Source: Biscogniauxia marginata
Taxonomy: Eukaryota > Ascomycota > Sordariomycetes > Xylariales > Xylariaceae
NCBI GenBank assembly: GCA_022695795.1
Contig: MU404144.1
Span: 108,544 to 172,543, forward strand
Length of the DNA: 64,000 nt
Direction: 5' to 3'
Positions within the stretch are counted from its first letter, which is position 1; each line of letters opens with the position of its first letter. The notes under the pieces are model-generated. The model made no database searches. It saw only the letters and a program-made list of their open reading frames with translations, and was not told where the DNA came from. Below, in pieces: positions 41,828-54,626 of this stretch. The position numbers and the translations under genes are program-made.

Positions 41828-44210
41828 GAAGGCAGACAGACGTGTCGGGCGAATTCCTTTCTCTCAAGATGGAATGTCAGCTGTCGCATCGGTGGATGCA
41901 GCGGATAAAGGCGGCCGAGGCTCGGAGTGGTTGATTGACTGGATGACTGGAGAAGAATTTAATGACGCTTTGGTTTTGGTGTTTATTGCTAACACAGTCG
42001 GTCTTCTGCGCGTGCAGCAAGATATCATAGGTAGTGGTGGCGCAATGTAACGACGTGAACTTGTGAGGGCGGGCTGGCAATGACATCGATAAGTTGAGAT
42101 ACTTAGTAAGTCACTACGGAATATGCTGGAGATTCATAGTCCCCTATAGTTGCTTAAAAGTCAGCAAGAAGGCTAGTATCGGGGACGTGGCAGGAATATG
42201 CAATAATAAGATATTCCCCCAATAGTCGGGGTAGATACGGTCACGTGAATTTGTCATACTACTCCGAACTTCTTAAAAATGTCATCCGTCAATCCTATTG
42301 AGTAGATCCTACATGCATTGCTTAGAATGCCTTTCATCACCCGTCTCTATTTTTTATTGTATGCTGTTGTTCTTTTAGCATGGGAATAAAGCAACTCAAG
42401 ATAAGTAGGAGTGATGACCCAACTTCAACATGCCTTCTAGTATTATTATTCAGCTTGCACTGCTCAGTAGTTTATCTTACATGGTCTGACACCGAGACTT
42501 TGCAAGCCCCGGTCCCGATTCTATAGCGGAGTCCGCCAACAGTTGCGAGTGCGGATGCCGTCTATGATAAATAACATAGGTAAAAATCCATGCCAATTCC
42601 CATTGTCGAATCTTGTGGGAGTGAGACGTTGCATCTCTTACGTAGTTCGTAAGGCTGCTCGCTAGGTATTAATGCCAAAGTTGATGGCATGGTTTAATAA
42701 CCCTGGCATGAGCGATTCATCCGTATTTTGCCGGCGACGATGGATTAGTTTTACTCGATATAGTGTGCGAAGCCGGGTTGCGGCAGTTATGCAAAGGGTT
42801 CCTTACGAACATTGAATAACACATAGTAAGATGTACACTTTCTTGGGCTCTGTAGACGTGTAAATCATTCGTATCCTGTCAGAAATCCGAGTAATCGAAC
42901 ATTGGTATTGAAGACTGAAAGACGAAGAGAAGCATTGCAAGCTGATTGGCCCAGTCAAAGGTGAATAACCGTAATAGGCAATTCGACACCAATATACCAG
43001 CTTCAAGTTCCATCTACAGGGTGGCAACTTTAGATCTAAGCCCAAGTATGTACTGTAGTGTACAGAAATTTATAGGGGAATAAACTAGTACAAAGTAGGT
43101 AGGTAAGTATTCGAAAATAGGTTGAAGTTGTCGTATAGGTCCCGCTACAGTTACGCCCTCGAGAATCTAGACCGCAACCCCTACGGTAGCATCAAATTTT
43201 TTTCTTACCTCAACGACTGGTGAAAATGTAATACTGTCTCTGTAACATATATTGCATAAATGTGGAACGATCGAAGACAATATCCGTATCGTCCAGCAAT
43301 TTGAAGACCTGCATAGTAGCGAGAGAGATCCTTGTTTTGCCAAGGCGGCTGAATGATGCAAGGATAAATTGTTAGAAAATATGGTAGCCTAGGTATACTA
43401 CTTTCTGCAGGAGCAAGTGCTAATGAGCTTATATAGATTATTACAACATTTTTGGCTGGCCGTAGATGTTTATGAAGCTATCCTTCTGTCATCCTTGCGT
43501 ACGATCATGCTAGCTCTCGTGTTTATATCTGCTATGGCTCTTTCTACCCTACCCCAATTGGACATAGACTTCTAGACTGTTCCATCCATGCTGGTAGCTG
43601 TAAGGATATGTGGTGATTAAATTATCAGATTGCCACTATATTCTATTTACCCTTCAGTCGGTAGATATAGACAAAGTCTTCCGCTGCATTCTTAAAGCCT
43701 GGTGGCATTATGTTATTCATAGAAAGAACCTGTCACGATCTACGATGGTGAAACTCATTGCACTCGAGAAGTATTCAACCATATGCCTCCTTGGTTGATA
43801 GAGATATATTTCAAGTATAAGTCAAATTAGGATTGAGGGCATCTCATTGAGTGGTATGATAGCAGGGTAATTATATAATCGTACCTGGGCTCATGTCTGT
43901 TCACCGAGTGCTAGATGCTGGATTAGAAGATGCGCATGCAAACGCACAGCTCGTTGCGTCTAATGGAGAACACGGGGAACCCTGTCTGCAGCATCTCGGT
44001 CGTAGTCCTTGGCTTCTTCCAAAGTGCTGCCTGCATACGTTTCCGACTCAGCCGGTGTGCATTATTAGCCGTAGCTGAAATCTCAAATAAAGTAACTTGG
44101 CCTATATATTATGGGCTTCCGCATTTCGTGGTTGAGGTGGCTCTCTAGTCGTCCTCGTGGTTAACCAGCTTTAAGGCACTTCTTCAGCCTCACGCCATAT
44201 ATGAACTATC
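41828..44210. other. Long divergent intergenic region, trs85 / deacetylase
   Basis: 2.4 kb. Only short frames without coding character (for example 43610-43798, 43893-44148). Presumably two separate promoters with filler between. No recognisable element was found. Confidence 0.5.
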
Positions 44211-46901
44211 ATGTTGTTCGGCCAAGTTGTCGGCGGCGTCACTATCGCCCTATCTACTAACGGTGTATCAGCTAATGCTGTGGCGAAAAAGAGACAAGAT
44301 GATCCACCGGCAGCATGTACAGCGCATCTGTTAGTTGATGATTTCGGTTCGTGGACCGATGGGGTGAATGTGCTGAATGGTGCTACAAGCGGTAATATAA
44401 GTGCCGTATTTTTGAGACTTAGTTTCTAAGAGTTCTTAGATGATGCTACGATGAACTCGACCAATACAGATGGGGGAATCCTCACCTTCACGCCAAACAA
44501 CATCGACGTCTCCTATATATACGAGCAGTTCGAATGTTTAGATACCATAGCGCAAGGCTACAACAGCTTATCATTTTCTATAAAGGGTCCCGAAGCTGCA
44601 TCTGTATCTCTTGAGCTTCAGACCAAGGAGAACTGCACCTCTGAAGGGTACCAGAGCTTCTACTATACTGTGGATGGCCTCAGCGGCTCTCTACAGACGG
44701 TTGATGTCCCCCTCAGCAATTGGGTCGAGGCAAACTTGAACAGCGTCATAGGGGTAGTATGGTATGGCTTCTCGGCGGGTGTGAGTGGGACCGACAATGA
44801 GTGGCAGCTAGACAACGTACAGTTTCTGTGCGCCGGTATTGAGCCCCCTGGTGATCCTCCTGAGCCGCCTATTGAGCCAACACCAACCGATACAGAACCA
44901 ACTGAGCCGACAGCGGAGCCGACAGCGGGGTCGACACCCCCTCCTGAAACGACCACGACCTACATCACCACTACCTTGATCACGATTCCAGGAGGTATCA
45001 CTGAACCAACGGTAATCACTCCGACTACGACCCGTGGGCCCGGTTTCCCACCTACGCAAACTCCCCTTTGGCCTACTCCCTCCTGGCCAGATTGGGGTGA
45101 TCCATGGTGGGGAGGATGGCCGACAAAGCGAGACAATGGAGACAGGAAAGCTACACCTACGGCCTCAACAACCGAGCAAGAGTCTACACCATCACAGGAT
45201 GCTAGTGAAGAGTGTAGCCCCATACTGATCGACGACTGGGCATCCCAGTCTCGCCTGACATTTCTTTATTACAATGCCCTGCTCGGCTCCGCCAGCGACG
45301 ACGGCACCATGAAGTCAATCTCAGTCAAGAACAATAGGGTGACTTTCACACCTCAGGACACAGATTCGTACTTCTATTCGCAGGTCGGTTGCATTAATGC
45401 TGAAGCGTATGGAGGTATTGCGCTTCGCATATCGGCACCCAAGGGCTCTCAATTTGACGTCCAGCTCTCCTCTACCAAGGGGGAATGCGGAGGCGAGCAG
45501 ACAATTGATGGCATTCTGTCCACGAGGGAGCTCGGGTGGACATTCGACGGTACCGAGCAGTTATATTCTATCCCATTCTCCAAGTTCCCCGAGCTGGACT
45601 GGACGAAGTTTAACATGGTATTTTTCAGTAACCTGAAGAAGGCTGTGACGTTGGGCCCGATAGGCATGTACTGCGGAGACACAGTGGCAGAGTACGTGGT
45701 CCCAGAACCCGTGGAACCAATTGGGCCGACGGCGACCGTCGCGGCGCCGCCGGGCAAAGCGACAAACCTCGTGATCGACAAATTTGGCAACGACGAGACG
45801 AACGCGCTAGACCAGTGGCACGGTGCAGACGAGGGGATGACTTTGACATTCCGCGGGAACACCATGACACTAAAGACTAACGACTCGGATCTCATGTGGG
45901 TGACGCAGGTCGCCGAGACGTGTAGAGATATGACAGAATTTGACGGATCGTACTTACACATTGCTTACTCCGGGAGTAATAAGTTTAGCATCTCATTGCA
46001 GCAGCATAATGAGGAGTGTAATGACGACATCATGCCCTACCCTGAGACATGGGACTCACTCGAAGCCGCCAGGTATAGCACCGAATCCGACATTTACATC
46101 CCAATAAACCATTTTAACGTCAACCGGACGCGCACCATCGGTTTCGCCTTCAAGGGGTTCTATACGACAGAAGTGACAGCATTCTCCAAGATCGAGATCA
46201 TCAGCGAGATCCCGTCGGGAGTCACGATCCCGGAGAAGCTCCCGTCGGGGACGTTCGTGTTCGCGTGCAAGCGGCCGAACTCGTTCGCGTTCGCCATCGA
46301 CGACGGGGACCCGCAGTTTGCGCAGCAGGTGATGCGAACGATCGAGGAGGAGAATATCACGGTGACGTTCTTTACCGTCGGGGCGCCGCTGCGGGACCCG
46401 ACGACGAACCTGAGCGCCATATATAACGAGATGGCGAGAAAAGGTCACCAGATCGCGCTGCACAGCTACACGCACCCTGCACTCGAGGGGCTGCCTGACG
46501 ATGCCTCGATCGACTGGGAATACCAGAACGACATCCGCGCCGTGGCCGAGACGTTCAACGGGATGCAGTCGGCGTACTTCCGGCCGCCATTCGGGACGGA
46601 GGGCGCGCGCATGCGCCAGCGCCTAGCTGCTGTCGTAGACAACCCGTACATCGTGCAGTGGAGTGTCGACGTCGAGGACTGGCTATGGGCCGAGTCGGAT
46701 ACGCCCGAGAAGCAGCTCGACGCGTTCAAGCGAGACGTCGCTGCGGGTGGTAACATCGTCGTCATGCACTACCTCTATAATAGCACCGTTAGTTACCTGA
46801 AGGAATTCATCCAGATAGCCAAGGCGACTGGTAAGCAGTTGATGCGAGTGGACCAATGTCTGATGGACCCCAACGCGCCACCGCTACCGGACGAAGCGTG
46901 A
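44211..46901 (+). CDS. Secreted polysaccharide (chitin) deacetylase with triplicated N-terminal module
   Basis: Large secreted protein of 880 residues; exons 44211-44391 and 44440-46901, intron GTAATA to TTAG in phase 1. The start gives a short signal-like sequence (LFGQVVGGVTIALSTNG, then VSANA) followed by a Kex2-like KKR. Three modules of about 130-150 residues follow, starting LLVDDFGSW, ILIDDWASQ and LVIDKFGND, each with three similarly placed cysteines. A Pro/Thr/Glu-rich and Trp/Pro-rich linker separates modules 1 and 2. The C-terminus is a NodB-type deacetylase domain: AIDDG with Asp681 and Asp682, His735 and His739 in HSYTH, RPPFGT, and VMHYL. Motif 1 reads AIDDG instead of the usual TFDDG but both Asp residues are present. 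It probably removes acetyl groups from chitin or a related glycan at the cell wall. No GPI signal was seen at the end (PLPDEA). Confidence 0.85.
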
Positions 46902-47600
46902 TAGGGAAACTTGACAAGAGTGGATGTGATCAAGGCCCACAAAAGAAAGGGGGAGAGGAAGGTTATCGTTGTCTCTCACTCATAATACTACGGATATCAC
47001 GTCTACTAGACAACATGTCAGTTGAATGTATCAGTCAGAAAGTCGACATTCGTTGATCTAGGTAGGCTGTCACCTTATAAGAGGTGGGCGTTAGTAAGCG
47101 CCTTATGATAAACCTCTAGGTATGTTGAAGTGATCATACATGTCTCATAGTCGCATTAGCACACGAATAAAAGCGGTACTTTATGAACAGGGGTTTGTTT
47201 TATACGCCAATCTTAAGTTGCTCCTTAAGATGAAGTGTATTAGTGGCTTACATGCAGCGGTAGTATGCTTGGACTCCAACAAGCACTCCCGAATAGAGTT
47301 CTTGTACCCTTTCAAATAAACCAATTGCCTAGTACTCCACTTTATGAGAGCGAGGATATATGTAGTTGAAGTGTTACCTCGGCTGATTAAGTCGATTAAG
47401 TCGTCATGAGGCTCGTAACATGAAATATACTCAGCACTGTTAATTTAACGTACTCCTTTATTCGTTGTAATCGCAGCAATCGACACGAATACAACAACAT
47501 CGTCACACCAAGGTTATATAGAAAGGGACACAATGGCGTGCTAGCAATTACAAGTAGAATCTCCGTGGCCTTCCGCATCCAGAAGTGCAGCTCGTTGACA
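46902..47600. other. Intergenic, no gene seen
   Basis: 0.7 kb between the convergent deacetylase and small-protein genes. No coding feature was seen. Confidence 0.55.
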
Positions 47601-48379
47601 TTAATACTCGAAGATGCCATCCTCCTCACCTCCCAACTTGCCCTCAGCAAGAAGCCGCTGGAGCATGACCTTAGCCCTGCCAGCTACTTCCTTAGCTTTG
47701 TCAGCGCTGGGGGCGTGGTCACCCGTGCCGCCAGACCCGCTTAATATTGCCAAAGGCGAGATGAGTCGAGTCAGCGAACCGAGCAGGAGAACTACATGAA
47801 CCCAAGCAACGGAAAAACACGACGTCTGTCGACACTAGAAAAGGCCAGGTAGTTGAAACGTATCACAAGAAGCGTACGTATAACAAACCACAGGGGATAT
47901 TGTTTCTGAGATGGACTCACGATTGGGCTTGAGTATCGGGACTTTTATCTCCAGGTTCTTGAGGCCTCTCCTCACGGTCTCGATCCAGACGTCGTCATAC
48001 GTGGCGCCCACGATAATGGCCAGGGGCCTCTTGGAAAGGTTTCCCGTGCCAACACTGTTGACTGATCCAAAGGGTTGATTGCCCAGAACTAGCATCGGGA
48101 TGTCAGACAGGCCAGCCTCGGGAGAGTCTACAAAGTGGACTACTATTGTTGTTGTTGGGGAGAGGATAAAGTTAGTGTATGATAATTATCTGGCACGGTA
48201 TGAAATTCTAGATGGGTTTTCTTGTGGTAAAGAGGCGACAGCTAAGGTAACAACTAAATATGATATTGAAAGGGGGGAGGGGGGGTAATGGTATTGCTAA
48301 TAAAGGGGGGAAGGGAGATTCATCTTGGATGCGTACCTTCGAATTGAGGCTGTATAGAATCCTTGACTAACTGTCCCAT
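47601..48379 (-). CDS. Small conserved fungal protein, unrecognised function
   Basis: Short protein of about 146 residues. Exons are 48337-48379 (MGQLVKDSIQPQFE), 47921-48127 and probably 47601-47791. The first join (GTACGC to GTAG) reads FE-DSPEAGLSDIP, then PMLVLGNQPFGSVNSVG and RPLAIIVGATYDDVWIETVRRG. The tail is KVMLQRLLAEGKLGGEEDGIFEY, which has the look of a conserved C-terminus. The second junction is less certain: donor GTGAGT at 47920 is phase 1, and the acceptor at 47792 is the one I chose because it keeps the final frame; the alternative 47714-47716 (AAAG) also keeps it and would shorten the linker. No domain is recognised; a compact cytosolic alpha/beta protein is plausible. It is the only gene here that would be largely missed by ORF length alone. 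Confidence 0.65.
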
Positions 48380-50391
48380 GATTGTATTTGCCACAGAGTA
48401 TCACTGGGATTGTTGAATTATCCATATTTATTGCTCTGTGTATGATTTTCTTGCGAGAAGTCGAATAATTGTAGCTTGCACCCGAAATGTTTTTCTAAAT
48501 GACTAGGGGAGAAAGTATAGCCTAATGACAATGCTAGGATTGAATTCTAGAATAAAACAAGCAAGGTAGAACATCTATCTGTTTATAAAGTAAGTAAAGA
48601 TATTTGTCGTGAGTTTCCAAGCTGGGTTGACAGTATAAATGTCAAATGACAGCTCCTAATTTATTACCTCTACCTAGTCCTGTTTCAGTATTCCGAGGAC
48701 CCGGGACCGCGAATCAGAAAAGGAAACATACGAAAAATAATACGCACCAGACTGAGATTATATAACCAATAATCCTCATTCCGTAACCTCCACATAATGA
48801 CTCCGTGGAGGAGTCCGCTTTGCAAGGGTACGTGGACCAACCCAACCCAGCCGTGGCGTATTTCCAACAAGGTTTATCCATTCAGCCCTACATATATGTC
48901 GAGAATGTCAGCCAGATTTAAGCATATACGTACTATAAAGCCAGTATCTCGGCCAGGCTTAACTAGCCATGCACATACAACCAATGCCAGATATTTATAT
49001 GCACGCCGCCGCACCCGGGCTGAGAAACCGGTGTCTCGTGGGGAAAACGTATACATATGTCTAACTAACTAACCACGATTTGGGCGATTGAAACACCACG
49101 ACGACGATCAGGAGGTACTTTGTAACTAGTCGTGGACTAGTAGCAGTGATACATGAGACAGGACAAACCCACTCGTAGTTAAATATCGTTAGTATCTAAC
49201 GTACGCAAGGGAAACTAGGGCCACGCGTGTATCTCATGACGAAACAAATTCCCAGAGGCGCTTTTCCTCGTGGGCTTATACATAGGTGCGCAACTAGCTT
49301 GGTTCTTATTAACAATATCGCTTATCTTATGTAACTCGTGTCAATATAGCACGCCTCCAGTAGACCGCAAGACAAGTAGCTAGCCAAGTTTTCCCAATAT
49401 ATTGGAATATAATACAATTCGTATGCTTGGTAGGTGCTTTAGGCGTAGGTAAAAAATCCAGGGCCAATCGTGATGAATAGTCCCGGGTGATTAACAGCTG
49501 AGACACGATAGACATAGGCATAGGTTACTCACTTATAGTTAAATATCTAGGTACCTATATGTATATGTCGTCCTAGCACAGACCCTAATCGCAACACCGC
49601 AGCCGAAAGCCTCGTGTCTCTCTAATTCTCCTCCCTGTAAGACAAAGTACCTACAACTCGATCAAGACAAACACGCTATGCCTAACCTACAGGCTCATTC
49701 TCATCCCATAAAGAAAACTGTTAGTATCAAAGGGTAAGTAAACGAGCTGCCCATATCACAACGAGAAGTGAAGATGTCGAAGGATGCCTTTTAAACCAGT
49801 TGTACCTGCGACTATGGTATAAATGGATTTAATCAAAATTGTCGAGCCACGTAGAGTATGTATGTACACTACAACGGCGTCGAGGGGCTTGGAAAGGGGC
49901 GAAGGGAGAGAAAAGATAGTAATTAAGGAAACTCTCCTCACACTTTTCTAACCTAGGAATGCCGACAATTACAGTTACAATTAAGTCGTACTTGAAACCT
50001 GGAGTATGTAGTTATTAGATTAGCTGTATCATAGTGCAGTACAAGAATAGCATAAACCCCTTTTCGGCACAACTCACTCACGAAATTAAGGCATCGACAT
50101 TTTAAATACCATTTACGGTTTCTTCCATCTAAGTTAAGGCACTCGGACGGGTCTGCGCCCTTTTATATATATGCCTGACTGGCCCTGTCTGGGTTGATTT
50201 GAGTTGGCTGTACCTAAGTGGAATATGCCCCCCTTTATTTAAATATCTTTCTCGTGGCTGAGCTTACAACCTTCCGGCCCTGGATGGAATTGGTAGGGAC
50301 CATACATAGAAAATTCCACTTTTCTTCCCACTTTACTCTTCATCTCCCGTCATAATAATAATTACAACACCTTAGTTTCGAACTCGTTTAT
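48380..50391. other. Intergenic, no gene seen
   Basis: 2.0 kb between two minus-strand genes; frames such as 48797-49072 and 49756-49941 lack coding character. AT-rich with scattered TACCTA motifs (about 49550). Confidence 0.5.
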
Positions 50392-51874
50392 TTACTGGAC
50401 CTCGCGAACAACCTTGTCGATAGCCTTGGCGACGTACTCGACATTCTTTGAATTCAGCCCAGCCATGCTGATGCGACCGTTTTTGGTCATATAAACATGA
50501 GCCTCCTCGCGGATCTTGAGTACTTGGGCTTCGGTTAGGCCGGTGAAGCTGAACATGCCAATCTGGTCCGTGATATGGTTCCAGGAGCCTGGGGTGCCAA
50601 GCTCCTCAAGCTTGGCGCGCAGCTCCTTGCGCATTGCGATGATGCGGCCGGACATAGTGCGTAGGTTCTCCTCCCACTCGGAAAAGAGGGCCGAGTCGTT
50701 GAGTACCGTGCTAGCGATCCTGGCGCCGTATAGGGGCGGGTTCGAGATTTCGGACCGCTGTAGAATCGCAAGCTGCGAGGCGATGCGTGTGATGGTTGTC
50801 TCGGCCTCTGGTGCCGGGCCGGTGACGATGTGGAAGCAGCCAGCCCGTTCGCCATACAGGCCGAAGTTCTTGGCAAAGCTCTGGGCTATTACTAGTTCGA
50901 ATCCTTCCTCGACGAAGTACCTGATGGCTGCATTGTCCTTCATCAAGTCGCCGGTTGCGAAGCCTTGGTACGCCGTGTCGAAGAAGGGAAAATGGCTCTT
51001 CTGCCGCATGATGGTGGCGATCTCTTTCCACTGATCTATCGTGGGATCTACGCCGGTGGGGTTGTGGGCGCAAGCGTGGAGCAGGATGACGGATTTGTCT
51101 GGGGCACCGAGCAGAGCCGACTTCATGCCATCGAAGTCTAGACCCTTGGTCTGCTTGGAGAAGTAGGGATATTGAGCGATGGGGATGCCAACGTTGGTGA
51201 AGATCTGGTTGTGGTTCGCCCAGGTCGGGTTCGAGAGGTAGACCTTCTTGGTTCCCGGGTAGAACTTGGCGAGGAAGAGAGCTCCCAGGTGTACAGCGCC
51301 GGTGCCGGAGATGGTCTGTATCGAGGAAACACGCTTCTCCTTGATGGCGGGAGAGTCGGGGCCACCGAGAATCAACTCGGCGGCTTTGCTCGTGAAGGAG
51401 GCAATACCGGCGATGGGCGCATATTCGTGGTCGAGGTCGGGGTTGTTGTAGAGGATGGCATCTGCCTGTGTTTCGGGACGAAGCAGTGAGTAAGGGAGGG
51501 TTATCGGAAGAAGAGAGATTTTAAATAGGATATATATATATATATATAGATCTATATAGATGGATAGATACCTTCTTTACGACTGGCAATACCCAGGGCT
51601 TTGCATTATCATCTCGGTAGGCGCCAATACCCTTGAGACGACTAGTTAGTTACATCGAACTCGAGGCGGAGATAAAGGTGCTGAATCATACCAGATCGAC
51701 TTTGTTGGGGTCCTGATCAGCTTTGTAGGCTCTCATAAGACCGAACAGGGGATCCTCGGGGGCCTGAGGTACGACCTCGGCCGTGAAGGTGGTTGCTGAC
51801 GGCGGCGACATCTGTTTGACTAGTTTCTCGACTCTGGAAACTGACTGGGCGTGGTAGGAGGGATTAAAGGGCAT
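50392..51874 (-). CDS. Aspartate aminotransferase
   Basis: PLP-dependent class I aminotransferase interconverting aspartate plus 2-oxoglutarate with oxaloacetate plus glutamate. Exons are 51692-51874, 51572-51631 and 50392-51465, all joined in phase 0, giving 438 residues. Joins read KVDL-GIGAYRDDNAKPWVLPV and VVKK-ADAILYNNPDLDHEYAPI. Substrate- and cofactor-binding elements are visible: SGTGAVHLGALFLAKFYPG, NPTWANHNQIF, HACAHNPTGVDPT, DTAYQGFATGDL, and the PLP lysine Lys280 in SFAKNFGLYGER. The C-terminal FSFTGLTEAQVLKI and NGRISMAGLNSKNVEYVA are typical. The N-terminus (MPFNPSYHAQSVSRVEKLV) has a modest basic character but no clear mitochondrial presequence, so a cytosolic or ambiguous location is inferred. 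An AT dinucleotide run sits inside intron 2. Yeast has cytosolic and mitochondrial versions, so no symbol is given. Confidence 0.93.
51530..51548. repeat. (AT)n microsatellite within an intron
   Basis: Nineteen bases of alternating A and T inside intron 2 (51466-51571) of the aspartate aminotransferase gene. Confidence 0.9.
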
Positions 51875-53446
51875 GTTGTAAAGGAAGAAGAAGACAAGAA
51901 GGGAGCGGGAGGTGATATAATTCTTATTATGTACCTGGGCAGGTACGCACGTAGATCAAGTCAGATGAGTCGCGGCCAAGTCAAACAGAAGCTGCTGCGG
52001 TGCAACGGCGAGCGTTAGCAGGCGGGCCCCCCTGGCGGATGCTATATTTGAATAACCAGAAACGTAATAGGTCTGCTGCTGATACACTGCCAAAGCCGCT
52101 AGTAGGCACCCGTTAGCTAAGGTTACACAGCTGGGGGTGGGGCGGAGGGGGGTCTCTCGCTGGCTTATCGAATGCCCGCATTTCGTTTGTACGAAGTACT
52201 TGGCGGGGTAATTATTTCCAGCGAGGGGCACCCGCACTTTGACAACTTTTCTCCAGACCCAGACCCAGACCCAGACCCAGACTGCCAGACCCAGATCCAA
52301 AACCAGGCCTCTAGACCCGGGGAACAGCGCCAGCAAAAGCAGTCATGAATGGACAACCTTCCCGCACCTGTACGAAGCAAGGATGCGTCAGGGCTTCTTA
52401 CCGATTGTTTTGCGTTCTTAGCGTCCTCCACGGCGAAGTTCGGACTTCGGACTGATGGAGATGACGTGCTGACTTGTGTACAATTACCTAATTGTGCTGG
52501 TTCCAGGAGCAATGGTATAGTAAGAGAAAGGTATTGTACCAAAGTACCCTGAGTATGTTGTAGTATACCTAAGAGGTAGGTGAAAGTGGGATGTGGAGTA
52601 CCGATATGGAGGTAGGTAGAGGCAGGTAGTAGGTCGATGAAAAAGGGGGGACTCGGGGACTCTCTATATGAGACGGTATCTCTAAAATGAGGGAGGAAGT
52701 AAATAGCTACCTAGGTAAGTAAGTAACCCTAGGGATACGTGATAAAGGATAATCAAGAAACTAAGTTCAGCTTCATTGACGTCTTTGAAGCTCTTCTAGA
52801 AAGTCTTGAAATCTTGTATTAAATAAAGAAACCCCGGGGTCGCGGATCTCCCGTTGTGCATTATATGGGGTACTTAAGAGATGGCTCGGACTAGCTCGTG
52901 TTGGCTGCTTTAGCCGCAGGCCGAGGTCTTCTTCAGCAGCCAGGGGGGTTCGGCAGCGTTGGAACTCATTACTACCTAGGTATCGTATCTAGGTAGGTTA
53001 CCGCTAGCCACTGACGAGAACATTGTCGTCATGCAACTTTTGCCGATATTCTCCGTTAGGTGTTCGCGAGCCCGGATTTCCACATATGTAATTCATACAA
53101 GTACCATTCTCCAGCCGTCGCTTAACCCCGGACGAACTGGGCTATCATCCCCTAACTGTAACCCGCATACCCGGCTTGGTTGATCCTCTTCAAGTTGTCT
53201 TCCCGGTTGACCGGAGAGGATGTAAACGGCCTGATAAGCATTGTTTTCGTATTATCCCTAGGTTTCCTGCTTAACATGTGATTAGGCATCTCAGCCGAGT
53301 TTTGGTCGAATAGATACCGGAGTATAAGGTTGAACGCAGGCACACTTTCTGTCATTAAAATGTTTTTTTTTCCACGTGCGAACTCATGCAAGGGGTCGAT
53401 CTGCATGCTACTAATCGTGTTTACAGATAATATTATCGCCATTTCG
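51875..53446. other. Intergenic, promoter side of aspartate aminotransferase
   Basis: 1.6 kb. No gene. It holds a CCAGAC hexamer repeat at 52253-52282, TACCTA/GGTA motifs (52565-52735, 52975-53000), and 3' flank sequence of the syntaxin gene. Confidence 0.5.
52253..52282. repeat. (CCAGAC)5 tandem repeat
   Basis: Five perfect copies of CCAGAC, with two more degenerate copies after a TG interruption, upstream of the aminotransferase start. Confidence 0.92.
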
Positions 53447-54626
53447 CTATATTACAAGATCCCACGCGATCAAGAATGCGCACAGCCCACACGTCGCGAA
53501 GAATGTATACTTGGCCGGACTGGCCTTTTGGGTCGCTTGTTTGAGTTGTCTATTTCCGCCACCCACGTTCTCGGTCGTGTTTTCCGAGTCGGTCACGAGC
53601 TGCTCGATGCCCGCCGACTGTGTTGTCAGTGTATCGATCAGTTGAGTTTGAAGTTCCGAGATCTCAATTAGCGACTTCTCTGCCGTCCTGTTTCTTTTAT
53701 CAGCAAGATGGTGATCGGCTGCATGTGGTCTGAGGAGCACACCCACCGAACTTGGTCTAACGTGCTCTCGTAGTGTTTGAGCATATCCTGATTATCCTTC
53801 TCAAACATCTGAATCTGTTCCGCCGTCAAGTCGCTTGTCAGATCGAACGATGGCGTCTCTCCGGGGGGCAGATTTTGGGTTGTTCTGCTCTGCGAATCAA
53901 GTATATTTAGAGGCTCAGATAGCCCCCCTGAAGGACTGAGCGAAGAAACAACCTGAGCTCGCGACTTCGCCAAGACACTCCTGCTTTTTTCCATCTCCCG
54001 CATTATGCGTATCTCCATCATGCCTTGCTGTGTCTTGACGCATTCTTGTAGTCGGTGTCGTAACAGCCATAACACGCTGTCCCGGTGCGCGCTGAGTGTG
54101 CTTGCCCGCTCTTCGGCTTCAGTGTGTTCGGCCGACTTGTTCGTAGGAGTACCACCCGCTGCCCATGCTCCTAGGGCGCCCAGGCCGCGCACGAATTTCT
54201 TTTGAATCAGCCTAGCCTCGATCTCAGCTCGTGCTTGCTCGACATCAGCAAGCCCACGTATACTCGCGTTGAGTTCCCGTAGCATCTTCTTCGCATTAGC
54301 GTCGATTTCTTCGCGGTCTCGGTCTGATAGTGGTCGCGACTGTCGGCCATTCTGCGCTGACCGGATCAGGGTCTTTCGAGGCTGGGCTGTCGAAAGGTAG
54401 GATTGTCGAATGTTCCTAAGATCCGCGTGGAGTGAGGTGATGTGCGAGTTCTAGTGATTCAAGTCAGTCGCCTGGTTGGTAGAAAAGGATCCCTATTTGG
54501 TAGACTGACTATCCTGTAAGCCTCCTTTAAGAAGTTGTCAAGGTTGGCCACACTGAAGCTCCGTTTAGTCGTAGGAGCTTCATGTTGCTTGAGAAAGCTA
54601 TTGAACACGGGAGTAATTTCGGTCAT
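53447..54626 (-). CDS. ufe1: ER syntaxin Ufe1 / syntaxin-18 homologue (Qa-SNARE)
   Basis: Qa-SNARE of the ER that accepts retrograde COPI vesicles. Exons are 54510-54626, 53747-54450 and 53447-53687, giving 353 residues. Joins are KEAYRI-NSHITSLHADLRN (GTCAGT to CTAG) and STLDQVR-TAEKSLIEISELQ (GTGGGT to ACAG). The N-terminus MTEITPVFNSFLKQH is the family leader (TPxF ... F), followed by a helical regulatory region. The SNARE motif spans the last junction with a central glutamine in LTTQSAGIEQL, and a C-terminal tail anchor of about 20 hydrophobic residues (KYTFFATCGLCAFLIAWDLVI region). A potential problem in annotation is the unspliced read, which would stop early at 53668. It is divergent from the MFS gene, 1.1 kb apart. 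Confidence 0.9.
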
